Shown here: piece after piece, positions 1-7,834 of the stretch | Position numbering within the stretch: the first letter of the stretch is position 1 | Layout of the letters: the number at the start of each line of letters is the position of its first letter | Source: Hoyosella sp. YIM 151337 | GTDB taxonomy: Bacteria > Actinomycetota > Actinomycetes > Mycobacteriales > Mycobacteriaceae | Direction of reading: 5' to 3' | DNA length: 64,000 nt | NCBI RefSeq assembly: GCF_026041215.1 | Contig: NZ_JAPEIQ010000043.1 | Span: 96,247-160,246 of the forward strand | Notes under the pieces: generated by a model | What the model was told of the DNA's origin: nothing | Seen by the model: only the letters and a program-made list of their open reading frames with translations | Databases searched by the model: none | Program-made: the position numbers and the translations under genes

Positions 1-85
1 GTCCCTCGGCCTCATCCGGGGTGTAAAGATGCCCGGCAAGCTGCAGATTGCTGCTGACGAATCGAACATCGGACTTGATAGTCAT
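1..85 (-). CDS. alpha/beta hydrolase, N-terminal fragment (runs off window)
   Basis: The minus strand opens with ATG at position 85, preceded by a strong GGAGG Shine-Dalgarno. It encodes MTIKSDVRFVSSNLQLAGHL followed by a YTPDEAEG stretch before the window ends. That N-terminus (a beta strand, then LAGHLYTP) is typical of dienelactone-hydrolase-like alpha/beta hydrolases, but the catalytic residues lie outside the window. The gene is divergent from the XRE/MmyB regulator at 234, an arrangement in which the regulator commonly controls its neighbour. The family call rests on 28 residues only. Confidence 0.55.
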   Translation of the reverse strand, partial: MTIKSDVRFVSSNLQLAGHLYTPDEAEG

Positions 86-177
86 GATTACCTCCGTGGT
101 CGGGGCTCTCGATCCGTCTACCGGATCGCGTGACATCAAGTCTCTGCGCCACCGCGGGACCTATGAAGGCACAAACT

Positions 178-205
178 CATCCTGGGAAAGAACTATCCCA
201 GGATG
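178..205. promoter_or_regulatory. 10-bp inverted repeat, probable operator of the XRE/MmyB regulator
   Basis: Arms CATCCTGGGA (178-187) and TCCCAGGATG (196-205) are perfect inverted repeats separated by 8 bp. They lie in the 148-bp gap between the divergent hydrolase and regulator genes, 29 bp before the regulator start. A dimeric HTH protein such as the adjacent regulator would bind here. That is inference from position and symmetry. Confidence 0.5.
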
Positions 206-233
206 GATGAAGCGCCGAAGCTAACCTTGAAAC

Positions 234-1100
234 ATGGCCAGCACGGTACAGCCCGCACCACACCTGCGTGAGCTCGGAGCTTTCCTTAAAACTCGCCGGG
301 GCGAGCTCACTCCGCCCAATGTGGGACTGCCGGATCTTGACCAGCGCCGACGGGTGAGTGGGCTGCGGCGCGAGGAAGTCGCGCAGCTCGCCGCGATCAG
401 TACCGACTACTACACCCGCATCGAGCAGGGACGTCTCGCGCCCTCCGAGTCCGTACTAGAGGCACTTGTGAGCGCTCTGCAACTTGATACCGACCAGGCC
501 GAATATCTCGTGAGCCTGGCAGATCACGCAGCGCACCGATCTACACCCCGCCCGGCACAAAACCGCACCGGCATGAGCCGAGTCCGCCCACAGGTACGCC
601 GTCTGCTCGACCAGCTCACCGAAACCCCCGCCATAGTGCTCGGGCCGCGCACCGACATCCTCGCCTGGAACTCGCTGGCCACCAAGGTATACGCCGACTT
701 TGACCAGATGTCTCCCCGCGAACTGAACTACGTCCGGCTCATCTTCACAGACCCCCGGATGCGCGAGCTCTTCGCCGATTGGCCTTCGGTCGCCCGATCT
801 TGCGTTGCGATCCTGCGCCGTGAGGCTGCCGCGAACCCTGCCGACCCCGCCCTCTCCGCCCTCGTTGGCGACCTCACCATCGCCGATCGCCAATTCGGGC
901 AGTGGTGGGCAGCGCGCAATGTCGCCCGCCAAGACTTCGGGACTAAAATTCTCAACCATCCAGTCGTTGGTGAACTCACCCTCGACTGGGAAATCTTCCG
1001 CTACTCCGGAGCACCCGAACAACAACTCGTACTCAACTCCGCTGAAGACGGGTCACCAACCCAGCAGCGCCTGGCACAACTGACGCATCCTAGAACATGA
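234..1100 (+). CDS. XRE-family regulator with MmyB-like ligand-binding domain
   Basis: 288 residues. Residues about 10-95 form an XRE helix-turn-helix (LRREEVAQLAAISTDYYTRI, then EQGR), and residues about 115-280 match the MmyB-like PAS/ligand domain found in many actinobacterial regulators (ILAWNSLA, then WAARNV and HPVVGELTLDWE). The family is thought to sense a small hydrophobic ligand and to control an adjacent oxidoreductase or hydrolase. The partial hydrolase on the opposite strand is the likely target. No good Shine-Dalgarno precedes ATG 234 and upstream in-frame codons end in a stop, so the mRNA may have a very short leader. The last 11 bases overlap a decayed gene on the other strand. 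Confidence 0.85.
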   Translation: MASTVQPAPHLRELGAFLKTRRGELTPPNVGLPDLDQRRRVSGLRREEVAQLAAISTDYYTRIEQGRLAPSESVLEALVSALQLDTDQAEYLVSLADHAAHRSTPRPAQNRTGMSRVRPQVRRLLDQLTETPAIVLGPRTDILAWNSLATKVYADFDQMSPRELNYVRLIFTDPRMRELFADWPSVARSCVAILRREAAANPADPALSALVGDLTIADRQFGQWWAARNVARQDFGTKILNHPVVGELTLDWEIFRYSGAPEQQLVLNSAEDGSPTQQRLAQLTHPRT

Positions 1101-1230
1101 CAACGCCCCGCAGATTACGACCAGCGTTCATGTCGTCAAACCCCCTAGGAACCTCGTCGAGCGAGTACCGACTAGTGATCAGCTCGTCCAGCCGCAGCGT
1201 TCCATTCTTATACATTTCCTTCTGCAGCCG
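1090..1230 (-). pseudogene. 3' remnant of a zinc-dependent alcohol dehydrogenase
   Basis: The minus strand encodes 46 residues, beginning RLQKEMYKNGTLRLDELITS and ending NLRGVVMF before TAG. This is the classic C-terminus of class III-like or NDMA-dependent zinc alcohol dehydrogenases (KNG-LDELI-RYSLDE ... RGV). A TAG stop (1231-1233) immediately precedes it in frame, and the rest of the roughly 370-residue enzyme is missing: the amidohydrolase gene ends at 1246 instead. This looks like the leftover of a deletion that fused the histamine-type operon to this locus. Translation of a 41-residue peptide from the internal ATG cannot be excluded but is unlikely. Confidence 0.75.
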
Positions 1231-1245
1231 CTAAAAGCGAGCAGA

Positions 1246-2895
1246 TCAACGACTGCTCACAACCTCGCCCCCCACCATCGTGAGAGTCGGCTTTATAGCG
1301 CTGATGTGTTCGGTCGCCACAACGTTCTGATCAAGGACAACGATGTCAGCGAGCTTGCCGACCTCAATAGTTCCCGATTCGGTGTCGAGGTGATTGGCAT
1401 ACGCCGAACCGATTGTGTAGGCGTCTAGTGCGGTGCGCAGATCGAGTGCTTGCTCGGCTTCCAGGGGGACAGTCAATGCCTCCACACCAACAGCGTGGGG
1501 GTCCTCGGGCGGCGCAGTCCGGTGTACTGCGGTATGCAGCGCCCACATAGGATTGGGGTCGGTCACGGGCCAATCACTGCCCATCGCGAGTCGTGCGCCC
1601 GCGCGTGCCAGGGAGCCGAATGGGAAGTGCCATTTCTCACGCTCCTTGCCAAGCAGCGGCAGTTTCCGCTCGACGATTTCGGCGTCTCGACGCGCCCATA
1701 GCGCCTGGATGTTGGCGATCACGCCGAGTTCCGCAAACCGGGGAACATCCTCAGGGTGTATGACATCGACGTGCGCGATTTGATGACGGTTGTCGGTGAT
1801 CCCATTTGCGGTCCGGGCGTATTCAAGCGCATCAAGCGACTCGCGCACTGCCCGGTCGCCAACGGCATGCAAGTGGATCTGGAAGCCATCGGCATCAAGG
1901 AGTTGAGCAATATGGCGCAGTTCGTCCGCGTCGATGAACGACATACCCCTCTGATCTGCAGGGCCGTGAGACGTGAGATAGGGGCTGAGCATCGCGCCAG
2001 TGCAGTTCTCGCAGATACCGTCTTGCATGATTTTGACGCTTGTGGCCCGAAACCGTTCGAACTGTCCGAGCATTCGGCGTGCACGCAGTTCGTCCATCTG
2101 CGCGAGACCGCGCTCGGGAGTCCACCATAGAGCGCCGACAACGCGAGCCGTGAGCTGCTCTTTCTCCGCCACGCTCACATAGGTGGGCAGGTTGTCCGGG
2201 GTGCCCCACATGGAGCCGATGATCGCGTCCTGCCAGGCAGTCACACCGAGCGAATGGAGGTGCTGTTGAGCCTCGAGCAGCGCGCGCTCCATCAGCTCGG
2301 CAGAGGGCTTCGGAACCAGCTGCGCCACAAGATCAGCAGCTGCCTCCACGAGAACCCCTGTTGCTGAACCGTTCTCGTCCCTGTTGATTCGGCCGCCGGG
2401 CGGATCGGGGGTGGTATCGGTGATTCCCGCGAGCTGGAGAGCGCGGCTGTTCACCCACACCCCGTGGGCGTCATGGCTCCCGAGGATTGCGGGCCGGTCC
2501 GCCACGACCTCGTCGAGGTCGTGGCGCGTTGGCAGGCTGCCGGGAAATGCATCGCCGTACCAACCGGACCCGGTTATCCAGTCGTCGTCGTGCGTTGCGG
2601 CGTATGCCTTGATGCGCTGCAGGTACGCGTCGCGAGAATGCGGTAGCTCAGACAGGTCACATCGCAGTCTGCGAAGTCCGGATTCCAAAGGATGCACATG
2701 GCCGTCCTGGAAGCCAGGCATGATGGTTCCCCCGGCCGCATCGATGACTTCTGTCCTTGGCCCTGACAGTTCCAGCACCTCATCGCCGCCGATTGCAGCG
2801 ATTCGGCCGGACGTGATCGCGATGGCGCTTGCGGGCTCGCGAATCGCCGGGGCTCCGAACACATTACCGCCGCGAATAATGGTGTCTGCGTCCAT
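1246..2895 (-). CDS. YtcJ-like amidohydrolase (amidohydrolase family 3)
   Basis: 549 residues. The N-terminal metal motif PGFQDGHVHP and the C-terminal GSDWPVTDPNPMWALHTAV are typical of YtcJ / N-substituted-formamide-deformylase amidohydrolases, metal-dependent cytosolic enzymes that cleave amide or formamide bonds. ATG 2895 has GAGGTGAG just upstream and is preferred to the overlapping GTG 2904. It is the last gene of the minus-strand operon headed by the amine dehydrogenase. In a histamine pathway it could hydrolyse imidazolone-acetate, or deiminate or deformylate N-formimino- or N-formyl-aspartate. The family is certain; the substrate is inferred from neighbours only. Confidence 0.85.
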   Translation of the reverse strand: MDADTIIRGGNVFGAPAIREPASAIAITSGRIAAIGGDEVLELSGPRTEVIDAAGGTIMPGFQDGHVHPLESGLRRLRCDLSELPHSRDAYLQRIKAYAATHDDDWITGSGWYGDAFPGSLPTRHDLDEVVADRPAILGSHDAHGVWVNSRALQLAGITDTTPDPPGGRINRDENGSATGVLVEAAADLVAQLVPKPSAELMERALLEAQQHLHSLGVTAWQDAIIGSMWGTPDNLPTYVSVAEKEQLTARVVGALWWTPERGLAQMDELRARRMLGQFERFRATSVKIMQDGICENCTGAMLSPYLTSHGPADQRGMSFIDADELRHIAQLLDADGFQIHLHAVGDRAVRESLDALEYARTANGITDNRHQIAHVDVIHPEDVPRFAELGVIANIQALWARRDAEIVERKLPLLGKEREKWHFPFGSLARAGARLAMGSDWPVTDPNPMWALHTAVHRTAPPEDPHAVGVEALTVPLEAEQALDLRTALDAYTIGSAYANHLDTESGTIEVGKLADIVVLDQNVVATEHISAIKPTLTMVGGEVVSSR

Positions 2896-2900
2896 CTTTC

Positions 2901-3353
2901 TCACCTCACCAAGACCGATTCTGCGTGCAGGGGCTCCTCGGGTGCTGGTTTGCGGTGCGCGGGCGTATGCCGGGTGGCAAGCATATAATAGGCACCGCCC
3001 GAAACGACCAGCCCAATAATCCAGGCGACGTCAACACCGCCTAGCACTGTTGCCAGCGGTCCTGTGTACAGCGAGGTCACCGCGAACGGAATCTGTACGA
3101 CGATGCCAAGCAGATAAGCGCCCAGCGCCGTCCAGTTCCAGTAGCCGTAGCGGCCGCCATCGGCGGCGAAGAACGCTGCCACGTCGTAGTCTCCGTGACG
3201 GACCAGGAAGTAGTCGACCAGGTTGATCGCGGACCACGGCACAAGCACGTACAGCAGCAGCAGAATAAAGTTCTTGAAACCGACGAGGAAGTCACCCTGC
3301 CCCGCGATCGCGACTGTCAGTCCCACAGCGTGCAGCGCGATGGTTGTCACCAC
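2901..3353 (-). CDS. NCS1 nucleobase/cation permease, C-terminal part (frameshifted)
   Basis: 150 residues matching the last third of NCS1 symporters: FILLLLYVLVPWSAINLVDY, then RYGYWNW and SLYTGPLATVLGG, with about four membrane helices. It begins at a GTG inside the end of the preceding reading frame and stays in another frame. Family members are single proteins of about 450-500 residues; the two pieces here add up to 478. Either the gene is broken by a one-base indel, or the halves are made separately by coupled translation or frameshifting. The amidohydrolase follows at once. Confidence 0.7.
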   Translation of the reverse strand: MVTTIALHAVGLTVAIAGQGDFLVGFKNFILLLLYVLVPWSAINLVDYFLVRHGDYDVAAFFAADGGRYGYWNWTALGAYLLGIVVQIPFAVTSLYTGPLATVLGGVDVAWIIGLVVSGGAYYMLATRHTPAHRKPAPEEPLHAESVLVR

Positions 3354-4333
3354 TCACTGGGTAACCAGCCTTTACGGAACGTCTCTCCAAGGGTAAGGGC
3401 GTTGAGCATCGCGCAATAAATGTTTCCGGCGTTGGTACTTGCAGATGCTAGCGCGAAGGCGATCAGTACAAAGACACCCAGGCCACCGAGGAGGGTGCCG
3501 AGGCCGACCATCGGTTCGCTGCCGGGGAGGGCCGCACCTACCAGGGCGCCCAGGCTCATGACAAGCACGGTGCTCAGCACCGAGCCGCCATAGGTGCCCC
3601 AGAATGCGCCTCGCGATCCGATTCCAGCGGGAAGGTATCGGGAATAGTCCGAAACATATGGGGCATAAGCTTTTTGCCACACAGCTCCGATCGCCATGAC
3701 CGAGAAGAAGCCCACCGCATTGAAGTCTCCGGAGAGCGTTGTGCCGGATAAACCGGAAAAACCTAGCCACAAGAGCGACGCGACGATCAGGAGTCCGATG
3801 ATCAGCGCCCACATCGTCACAACGACACGGATCAGTTTGAGGCCGAAGATCGAGATGGTCAGGCTGATCGTCGTGGCGATGCAGATGCCGGCGGTGACGC
3901 TCAGCGCGGGAATCACTTGATGGAGAGCCTGCGCGCCCACCACGAGGTTGGAGATGAAGAAGCCGACGAACATCACGAGTGCGATGGCGACGATGAGCGC
4001 GGCTCCTCTGGCGCCGAACTGTCCGCGAGCTTGCAGCATCTGCGGGACACCTAGCTGCGGACCCTGCACGGCGTGCAGGGCCATAAAGACACCGCCGATG
4101 AGGTTACCGATGACGATCGCGGCGAAAGCCCACCAGAACGGGAGTTCAAAGAGAACGGTGGAGATTGCACCCGTCACGACAGTGAGCGGCAGCATATTGA
4201 TGCCGAGCCAGATACCGAACAGTCCTTTGCCGGAGCCGTGCCGCTCAGCGAGCGGAATTGGTCCGATGGTGTGACGCTCCAGCAGACTAGAGGTCGCGCG
4301 TGGCTTCTCTGACGAAGCGCTGAGAGGCTTCAT
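3347..4333 (-). CDS. NCS1 nucleobase/cation permease, N-terminal part (frameshifted)
   Basis: 328 residues with the NCS1 start signature (LLERHTIGPIPLAERHG) and about nine membrane helices. It stops at TGA (3347-3349) in the middle of the loop before the last helices. The natural continuation is in another frame at 2901-3353. NCS1 proteins import purines, pyrimidines, hydantoins or related N-heterocycles with a cation, which would suit an imidazole compound. The start ATG has GGAAGGA upstream. If the frameshift is real rather than a sequence error, the transporter is probably inactive. Confidence 0.7.
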   Translation of the reverse strand: MKPLSASSEKPRATSSLLERHTIGPIPLAERHGSGKGLFGIWLGINMLPLTVVTGAISTVLFELPFWWAFAAIVIGNLIGGVFMALHAVQGPQLGVPQMLQARGQFGARGAALIVAIALVMFVGFFISNLVVGAQALHQVIPALSVTAGICIATTISLTISIFGLKLIRVVVTMWALIIGLLIVASLLWLGFSGLSGTTLSGDFNAVGFFSVMAIGAVWQKAYAPYVSDYSRYLPAGIGSRGAFWGTYGGSVLSTVLVMSLGALVGAALPGSEPMVGLGTLLGGLGVFVLIAFALASASTNAGNIYCAMLNALTLGETFRKGWLPSEW

Positions 4334-4351
4334 TGAGTTCCTTCCGAGGGG

Positions 4352-4900
4352 CTAAGCTGCGTCGGTGTGAAGTAAGTTCGCTAGTTCACCGATCGCGTTG
4401 ACGATCAGACCGGCTTCGGATTGCGTCACGGCCATGTTGTAGTTGATCGGCGGGAAAAACACCCGCAGGTGCGCTGCCGCGTACGGTTCGACGCAGATCC
4501 GCCATTCCTTGTGTTGCGGTGACCATGTGACTGTGCAGGAGGTCAGATCCACTGCCTGCACAAGCGCGGCGAGCGCGGGGCCAGTCAGCGGGGAGGTGAG
4601 GGGGCTGGCTTCGTCGCTGGATGGCTTCCACTGAAAGCGGCGCTCCTTCGAACCGGTGACCTTGAGTTCGAGCACACACGGTTGCTCGGGGCCGCGGGCA
4701 GTGGGGACGATCGCCCCGGCTTGCAATTGGCTGATCCGGCCGAGGAGCATGCGGCGCACCCGGAACTGAAGGGTGACCTGGTAGGTGGCATCGGCTAACC
4801 GCAGGCGCTGGGGCTGGCGCTCTGTGACGGTCATTCCGGCCTGCTGGAAGGGGAATGCCTGCGCATCGAGCCGAGTCGGGCGGGACATTGTCATCGTCAT
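4352..4900 (-). CDS. uncharacterised 182-residue protein in the amine-catabolism operon
   Basis: I do not recognise a family. The start is ATG 4900, overlapping the permease stop by four bases (ATGA); the longer open frame to 5110 only runs inside the permease gene. The protein is soluble, with no signal or membrane segment. Its C-terminal half has an aromatic-rich stretch (TWSPQHKEWRICVEP, then FFPPINYNMAVT) that looks like a small beta domain. It lies 18 bp before the NCS1 permease. The tight coupling implies a role in the same pathway: a transport accessory, chaperone, or small ring-processing or binding protein. Confidence 0.65.
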   Translation of the reverse strand: MTMTMSRPTRLDAQAFPFQQAGMTVTERQPQRLRLADATYQVTLQFRVRRMLLGRISQLQAGAIVPTARGPEQPCVLELKVTGSKERRFQWKPSSDEASPLTSPLTGPALAALVQAVDLTSCTVTWSPQHKEWRICVEPYAAAHLRVFFPPINYNMAVTQSEAGLIVNAIGELANLLHTDAA

Positions 4901-6300
4901 CGGACGCTCCCAGGAGTCGCAGCCGCTGGTTCCTCGTCCGCGGGCAACGCCTCCGGCAAGGCAGTCGGCGTGAAGAAGGGAACCTTCTTGACCACTCGCA
5001 GCCAGATCACCGCATACCCAATGATGAGCGCCGCGCAGACACCGGAGCCGATCCAGATCGTGGTTCGCATCTCTGGATCTGGGTGAATGTTGACGATCAT
5101 CCACAGGCACATCGCGATCCCTACCACCTGTGGCAATGGGTAAAGCGGGGTGCGGAATCCGCGACGCGCATCAGGGTAGCGGCGCCGCAGGACTACGACG
5201 TCGACCTGCGCGAGAATGTATGAGAGCAGCCACATTACGGTCGCGATGAGAATAAGCGTCAGGATCGACCCGCTGTCGGCGATCGTGACGATCGAGGTAA
5301 CGATCACCGCCGTCACGGCGAACACAGCTACCCACGGGGTGTGGAACTTCGGGTGCACCCACGCGAAGATGCGGGGCAGCATGCCGTCGCGGGCGAGGCC
5401 GTACAGCATCCGGGGGACAGCGGCGAGGATAGCCGAAACGGAGCTGGCAGCAGCGAGAACTGTTGCGGCGGTGAGGATAAGCAGCCCTGCGTGGCCGGCT
5501 ATTCCCTCGGCAACAAGCAGGTGCGGTATGGCGGAGGTTGCGAGTTCGTCGAGTCCGACGTACCTCAGGGCGGCGAAGCCGAACAGCATGTCGACGCAGA
5601 AGACTGTCACCAGACCGACGATCATCGCTCGGGGGATAATTTTGCCGGGCCGCCGGATTTCCTCGCTCATGGGGCATATGAACTCGATTCCGATGAAGAG
5701 GTAGATGCCCATCGCAATAAGACTTGCGACTTCCACCCACCCCGCGGGGTTAAACGGAATCGGATCGGTCTGGGTGACGCCGCCCCCGAGTTCAAGGAGT
5801 CCCGTAAGCCCGAATCCGATCAGAACAAGCATCATCAAGCCTGTGATAATCGCCTGGACCCGGCCGAATGAACGCACCCCCAGCAAGTTGATGACGCAGA
5901 ACAGCACCGTCACCACGACAGCGAACAGCGCTGGTGAGATGGCAGGGAAGAGCGATTGGGCGGCGAGTCCGCCGACGAACTGATTCGCCGGTTCCACCGT
6001 TGCGACGAGCACGAGATACCCGGCTAGAACACCGAAAATCGCGGGCCCACGGCCGAGTGCGGGCGCGGTGTAGGCGCCGATCATGCCAGCACCCGGAATG
6101 AGGTTCGCCAGCTCCGAATAGGAGAAGGCGATGAGAATCATGATGAGGAGTGCGGCCCCGGCCGCTACCATAAACGCCGGCCCACCGAGGCCGAAGCCGT
6201 TGCCCAGAGTGGTTAGTGTGGTGGCGGCGACAACGAGGCCGATCCCGGTGAAGAGGGCGCCCCAAAACCCCAGGGCACGCTCAAGTTTGGGTGTGGTCAC
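4897..6300 (-). CDS. APC-superfamily amino acid/amine permease
   Basis: 467 residues with about 12 hydrophobic helices and the APC layout (N-terminal GFWGALFTGIGLVVAATT; GIEFICPMSEEIRRPGKIIPRA in helices 6-7). APC permeases are proton- or substrate-coupled importers of amino acids and biogenic amines. It sits 33 bp after the aldehyde dehydrogenase and overlaps the next gene by four bases, so it belongs to the amine operon. It is the natural candidate for uptake of the amine oxidised by the dehydrogenase at 7835-9955. GTG start; the spacing to a GAAGGG Shine-Dalgarno-like sequence is long. Exact substrate is inferred. Confidence 0.85.
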   Translation of the reverse strand: MTTPKLERALGFWGALFTGIGLVVAATTLTTLGNGFGLGGPAFMVAAGAALLIMILIAFSYSELANLIPGAGMIGAYTAPALGRGPAIFGVLAGYLVLVATVEPANQFVGGLAAQSLFPAISPALFAVVVTVLFCVINLLGVRSFGRVQAIITGLMMLVLIGFGLTGLLELGGGVTQTDPIPFNPAGWVEVASLIAMGIYLFIGIEFICPMSEEIRRPGKIIPRAMIVGLVTVFCVDMLFGFAALRYVGLDELATSAIPHLLVAEGIAGHAGLLILTAATVLAAASSVSAILAAVPRMLYGLARDGMLPRIFAWVHPKFHTPWVAVFAVTAVIVTSIVTIADSGSILTLILIATVMWLLSYILAQVDVVVLRRRYPDARRGFRTPLYPLPQVVGIAMCLWMIVNIHPDPEMRTTIWIGSGVCAALIIGYAVIWLRVVKKVPFFTPTALPEALPADEEPAAATPGSVR

Positions 6301-6333
6301 GACGATCAGATCCCTTCAGGGTGCGGGTCTGAA

Positions 6334-7827
6334 TCAGTGTTTGATCCAGGTTGTTTTCAGCCCGCTGTATTTGTCGAGGGCGTGGAGCGACAGGTCGCGG
6401 CCGAAACCAGATTGGCCGAACCCGCCGAAGGGGGTTTGTGCGCTGAGCGCATCGACGGTGTTGACCGAAACCGTGCCCGCGCGCAGCGCAGCGGATACTC
6501 GCAGTGATCGCGACAGATCTGCTGTCCACACGGAGGCCGCGAGGCCGTAGACGCTGTCGTTGGCGAGTTCGATCGCGTGCGCTTCGCTGTCGAACGGGGT
6601 GATGCAGAGCACCGGTCCGAAGATTTCTTCCTTCGCGATCCGGCTGGCTGGGTCAACGTCGGCGAACACGGTCGGTTCGAGGAAGCAGCCCCGCCCATCA
6701 ACATAGGTCCGGGCGCCGCCGGTAAGGAGCCGGGCGGAGTTGCGGGCCTCTTCGATGAAGCTAAGAACCTGCTGGATGTGGTCTTCGTTGACCATCGCAC
6801 CCATTCGGCTAGCTGGGTCGAGGGGGTCGCCGGGTGCGTACTCGCGCGCCGCTGCGGTGATCTTTGTCAGGACCTCGTCGTGGATCGACCGGTCGACGAG
6901 TAAGCGCGAGTTCGCTGAACACACCTCGCCCTGGTTGGCGAAGATGCCCCCGCATGCCGCGGCCACGGCAGCATCGAGGTCAGCGCAGTCAGCGAATATC
7001 AGGTTGGGACTTTTGCCGCCGCATTCGGGCCAGACTTGTTTGAGATTCGATTCGGAGGCGTAGCGCAGGAACAGTTTCCCGACCGCGGTGGAGCCAGTGA
7101 ACGCGATGCAGTCCACATCGGGGTGCAGGCCCAACGCTTTGCCTGTGATTTCGCCAGGCCCGGTGACGACGTTCAGCACCCCATCAGGGAGGCCCGCCTC
7201 TGTCGCCACTTCGGCGAGCCGGAGCGCTGAAAGCGATGCTTGCTCGGCCGGTTTCAGCACGACACTGTTGCCGGCCGCGAGTGCGGGGGCAAGTTTCCAC
7301 ACCGCCATGTCGAGCGGGAAGTTCCACGGCGTGACAGCGCCGACCACGCCGAGTGGCTCGCGGGTGACGAGCGCGAGATTCCCTGGCTCGGTTGGTGCGA
7401 CCTCACCACTGATCTTGTCGAGCGCCTCCCCATAGAAGGCGAAGAGTTCCGCCGCGGAGGGCACGTCGATGGTGAGCGCATCCGTGACAAGTTTGCCCAT
7501 GTCCATGCTGTCCAGCAGGGCCAGCTCATGGCGATTGTCGAGAATTAAACTGGACAGGCGCTGCAGGACACTTTTCCGGTGCGCGGGTGAGGCGCCGGAC
7601 CACTGCCTGCTGTTGAATGCCGAGCGTGCCGAGCGGACTGCCTTGTCGACGTCAACAGGGCCGGCGGACGCGACGTGCGTTAGCAAGTCGCCGGTGGCGG
7701 GGTTGATCGACTCAAACGTGCCGCCAGATTCGGCGGGACTGAACTTGCCGTGGATGTAGAGGTCGCTGCGGGGCTCGATGGCGGCTGCGCGCTGTTGCCA
7801 TTCGGCAAGGGTGCTCGGCTCGGTCAT
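6334..7827 (-). CDS. NAD(P)-dependent aldehyde dehydrogenase
   Basis: 497 residues, usual length. Visible motifs: VTPWNFPLDMAVWKLAPALA and VVLKPAEQ (cofactor site), FTGSTAVGK, PECGGKSPNL (general-base Glu) and NQGEVCSANSRL (catalytic Cys). The first of the Glu-motif residues is PEC rather than the usual LEL. It resembles PuuC-type enzymes that oxidise aminoaldehydes. It starts 7 bp after the amine dehydrogenase with a TAGGAG Shine-Dalgarno, so it is expected to oxidise the aldehyde that enzyme makes (imidazole-4-acetaldehyde if the substrate is histamine). Cytosolic. Confidence 0.92.
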   Translation of the reverse strand: MTEPSTLAEWQQRAAAIEPRSDLYIHGKFSPAESGGTFESINPATGDLLTHVASAGPVDVDKAVRSARSAFNSRQWSGASPAHRKSVLQRLSSLILDNRHELALLDSMDMGKLVTDALTIDVPSAAELFAFYGEALDKISGEVAPTEPGNLALVTREPLGVVGAVTPWNFPLDMAVWKLAPALAAGNSVVLKPAEQASLSALRLAEVATEAGLPDGVLNVVTGPGEITGKALGLHPDVDCIAFTGSTAVGKLFLRYASESNLKQVWPECGGKSPNLIFADCADLDAAVAAACGGIFANQGEVCSANSRLLVDRSIHDEVLTKITAAAREYAPGDPLDPASRMGAMVNEDHIQQVLSFIEEARNSARLLTGGARTYVDGRGCFLEPTVFADVDPASRIAKEEIFGPVLCITPFDSEAHAIELANDSVYGLAASVWTADLSRSLRVSAALRAGTVSVNTVDALSAQTPFGGFGQSGFGRDLSLHALDKYSGLKTTWIKH

Positions 7828-7834
7828 GTCGCTC

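Noticed and set aside
4901..5110. Longer start for the 182-residue protein
   Set aside because: This part lies inside the APC permease gene and has no ribosome site; ATG 4900 overlaps the permease stop as expected in an operon.
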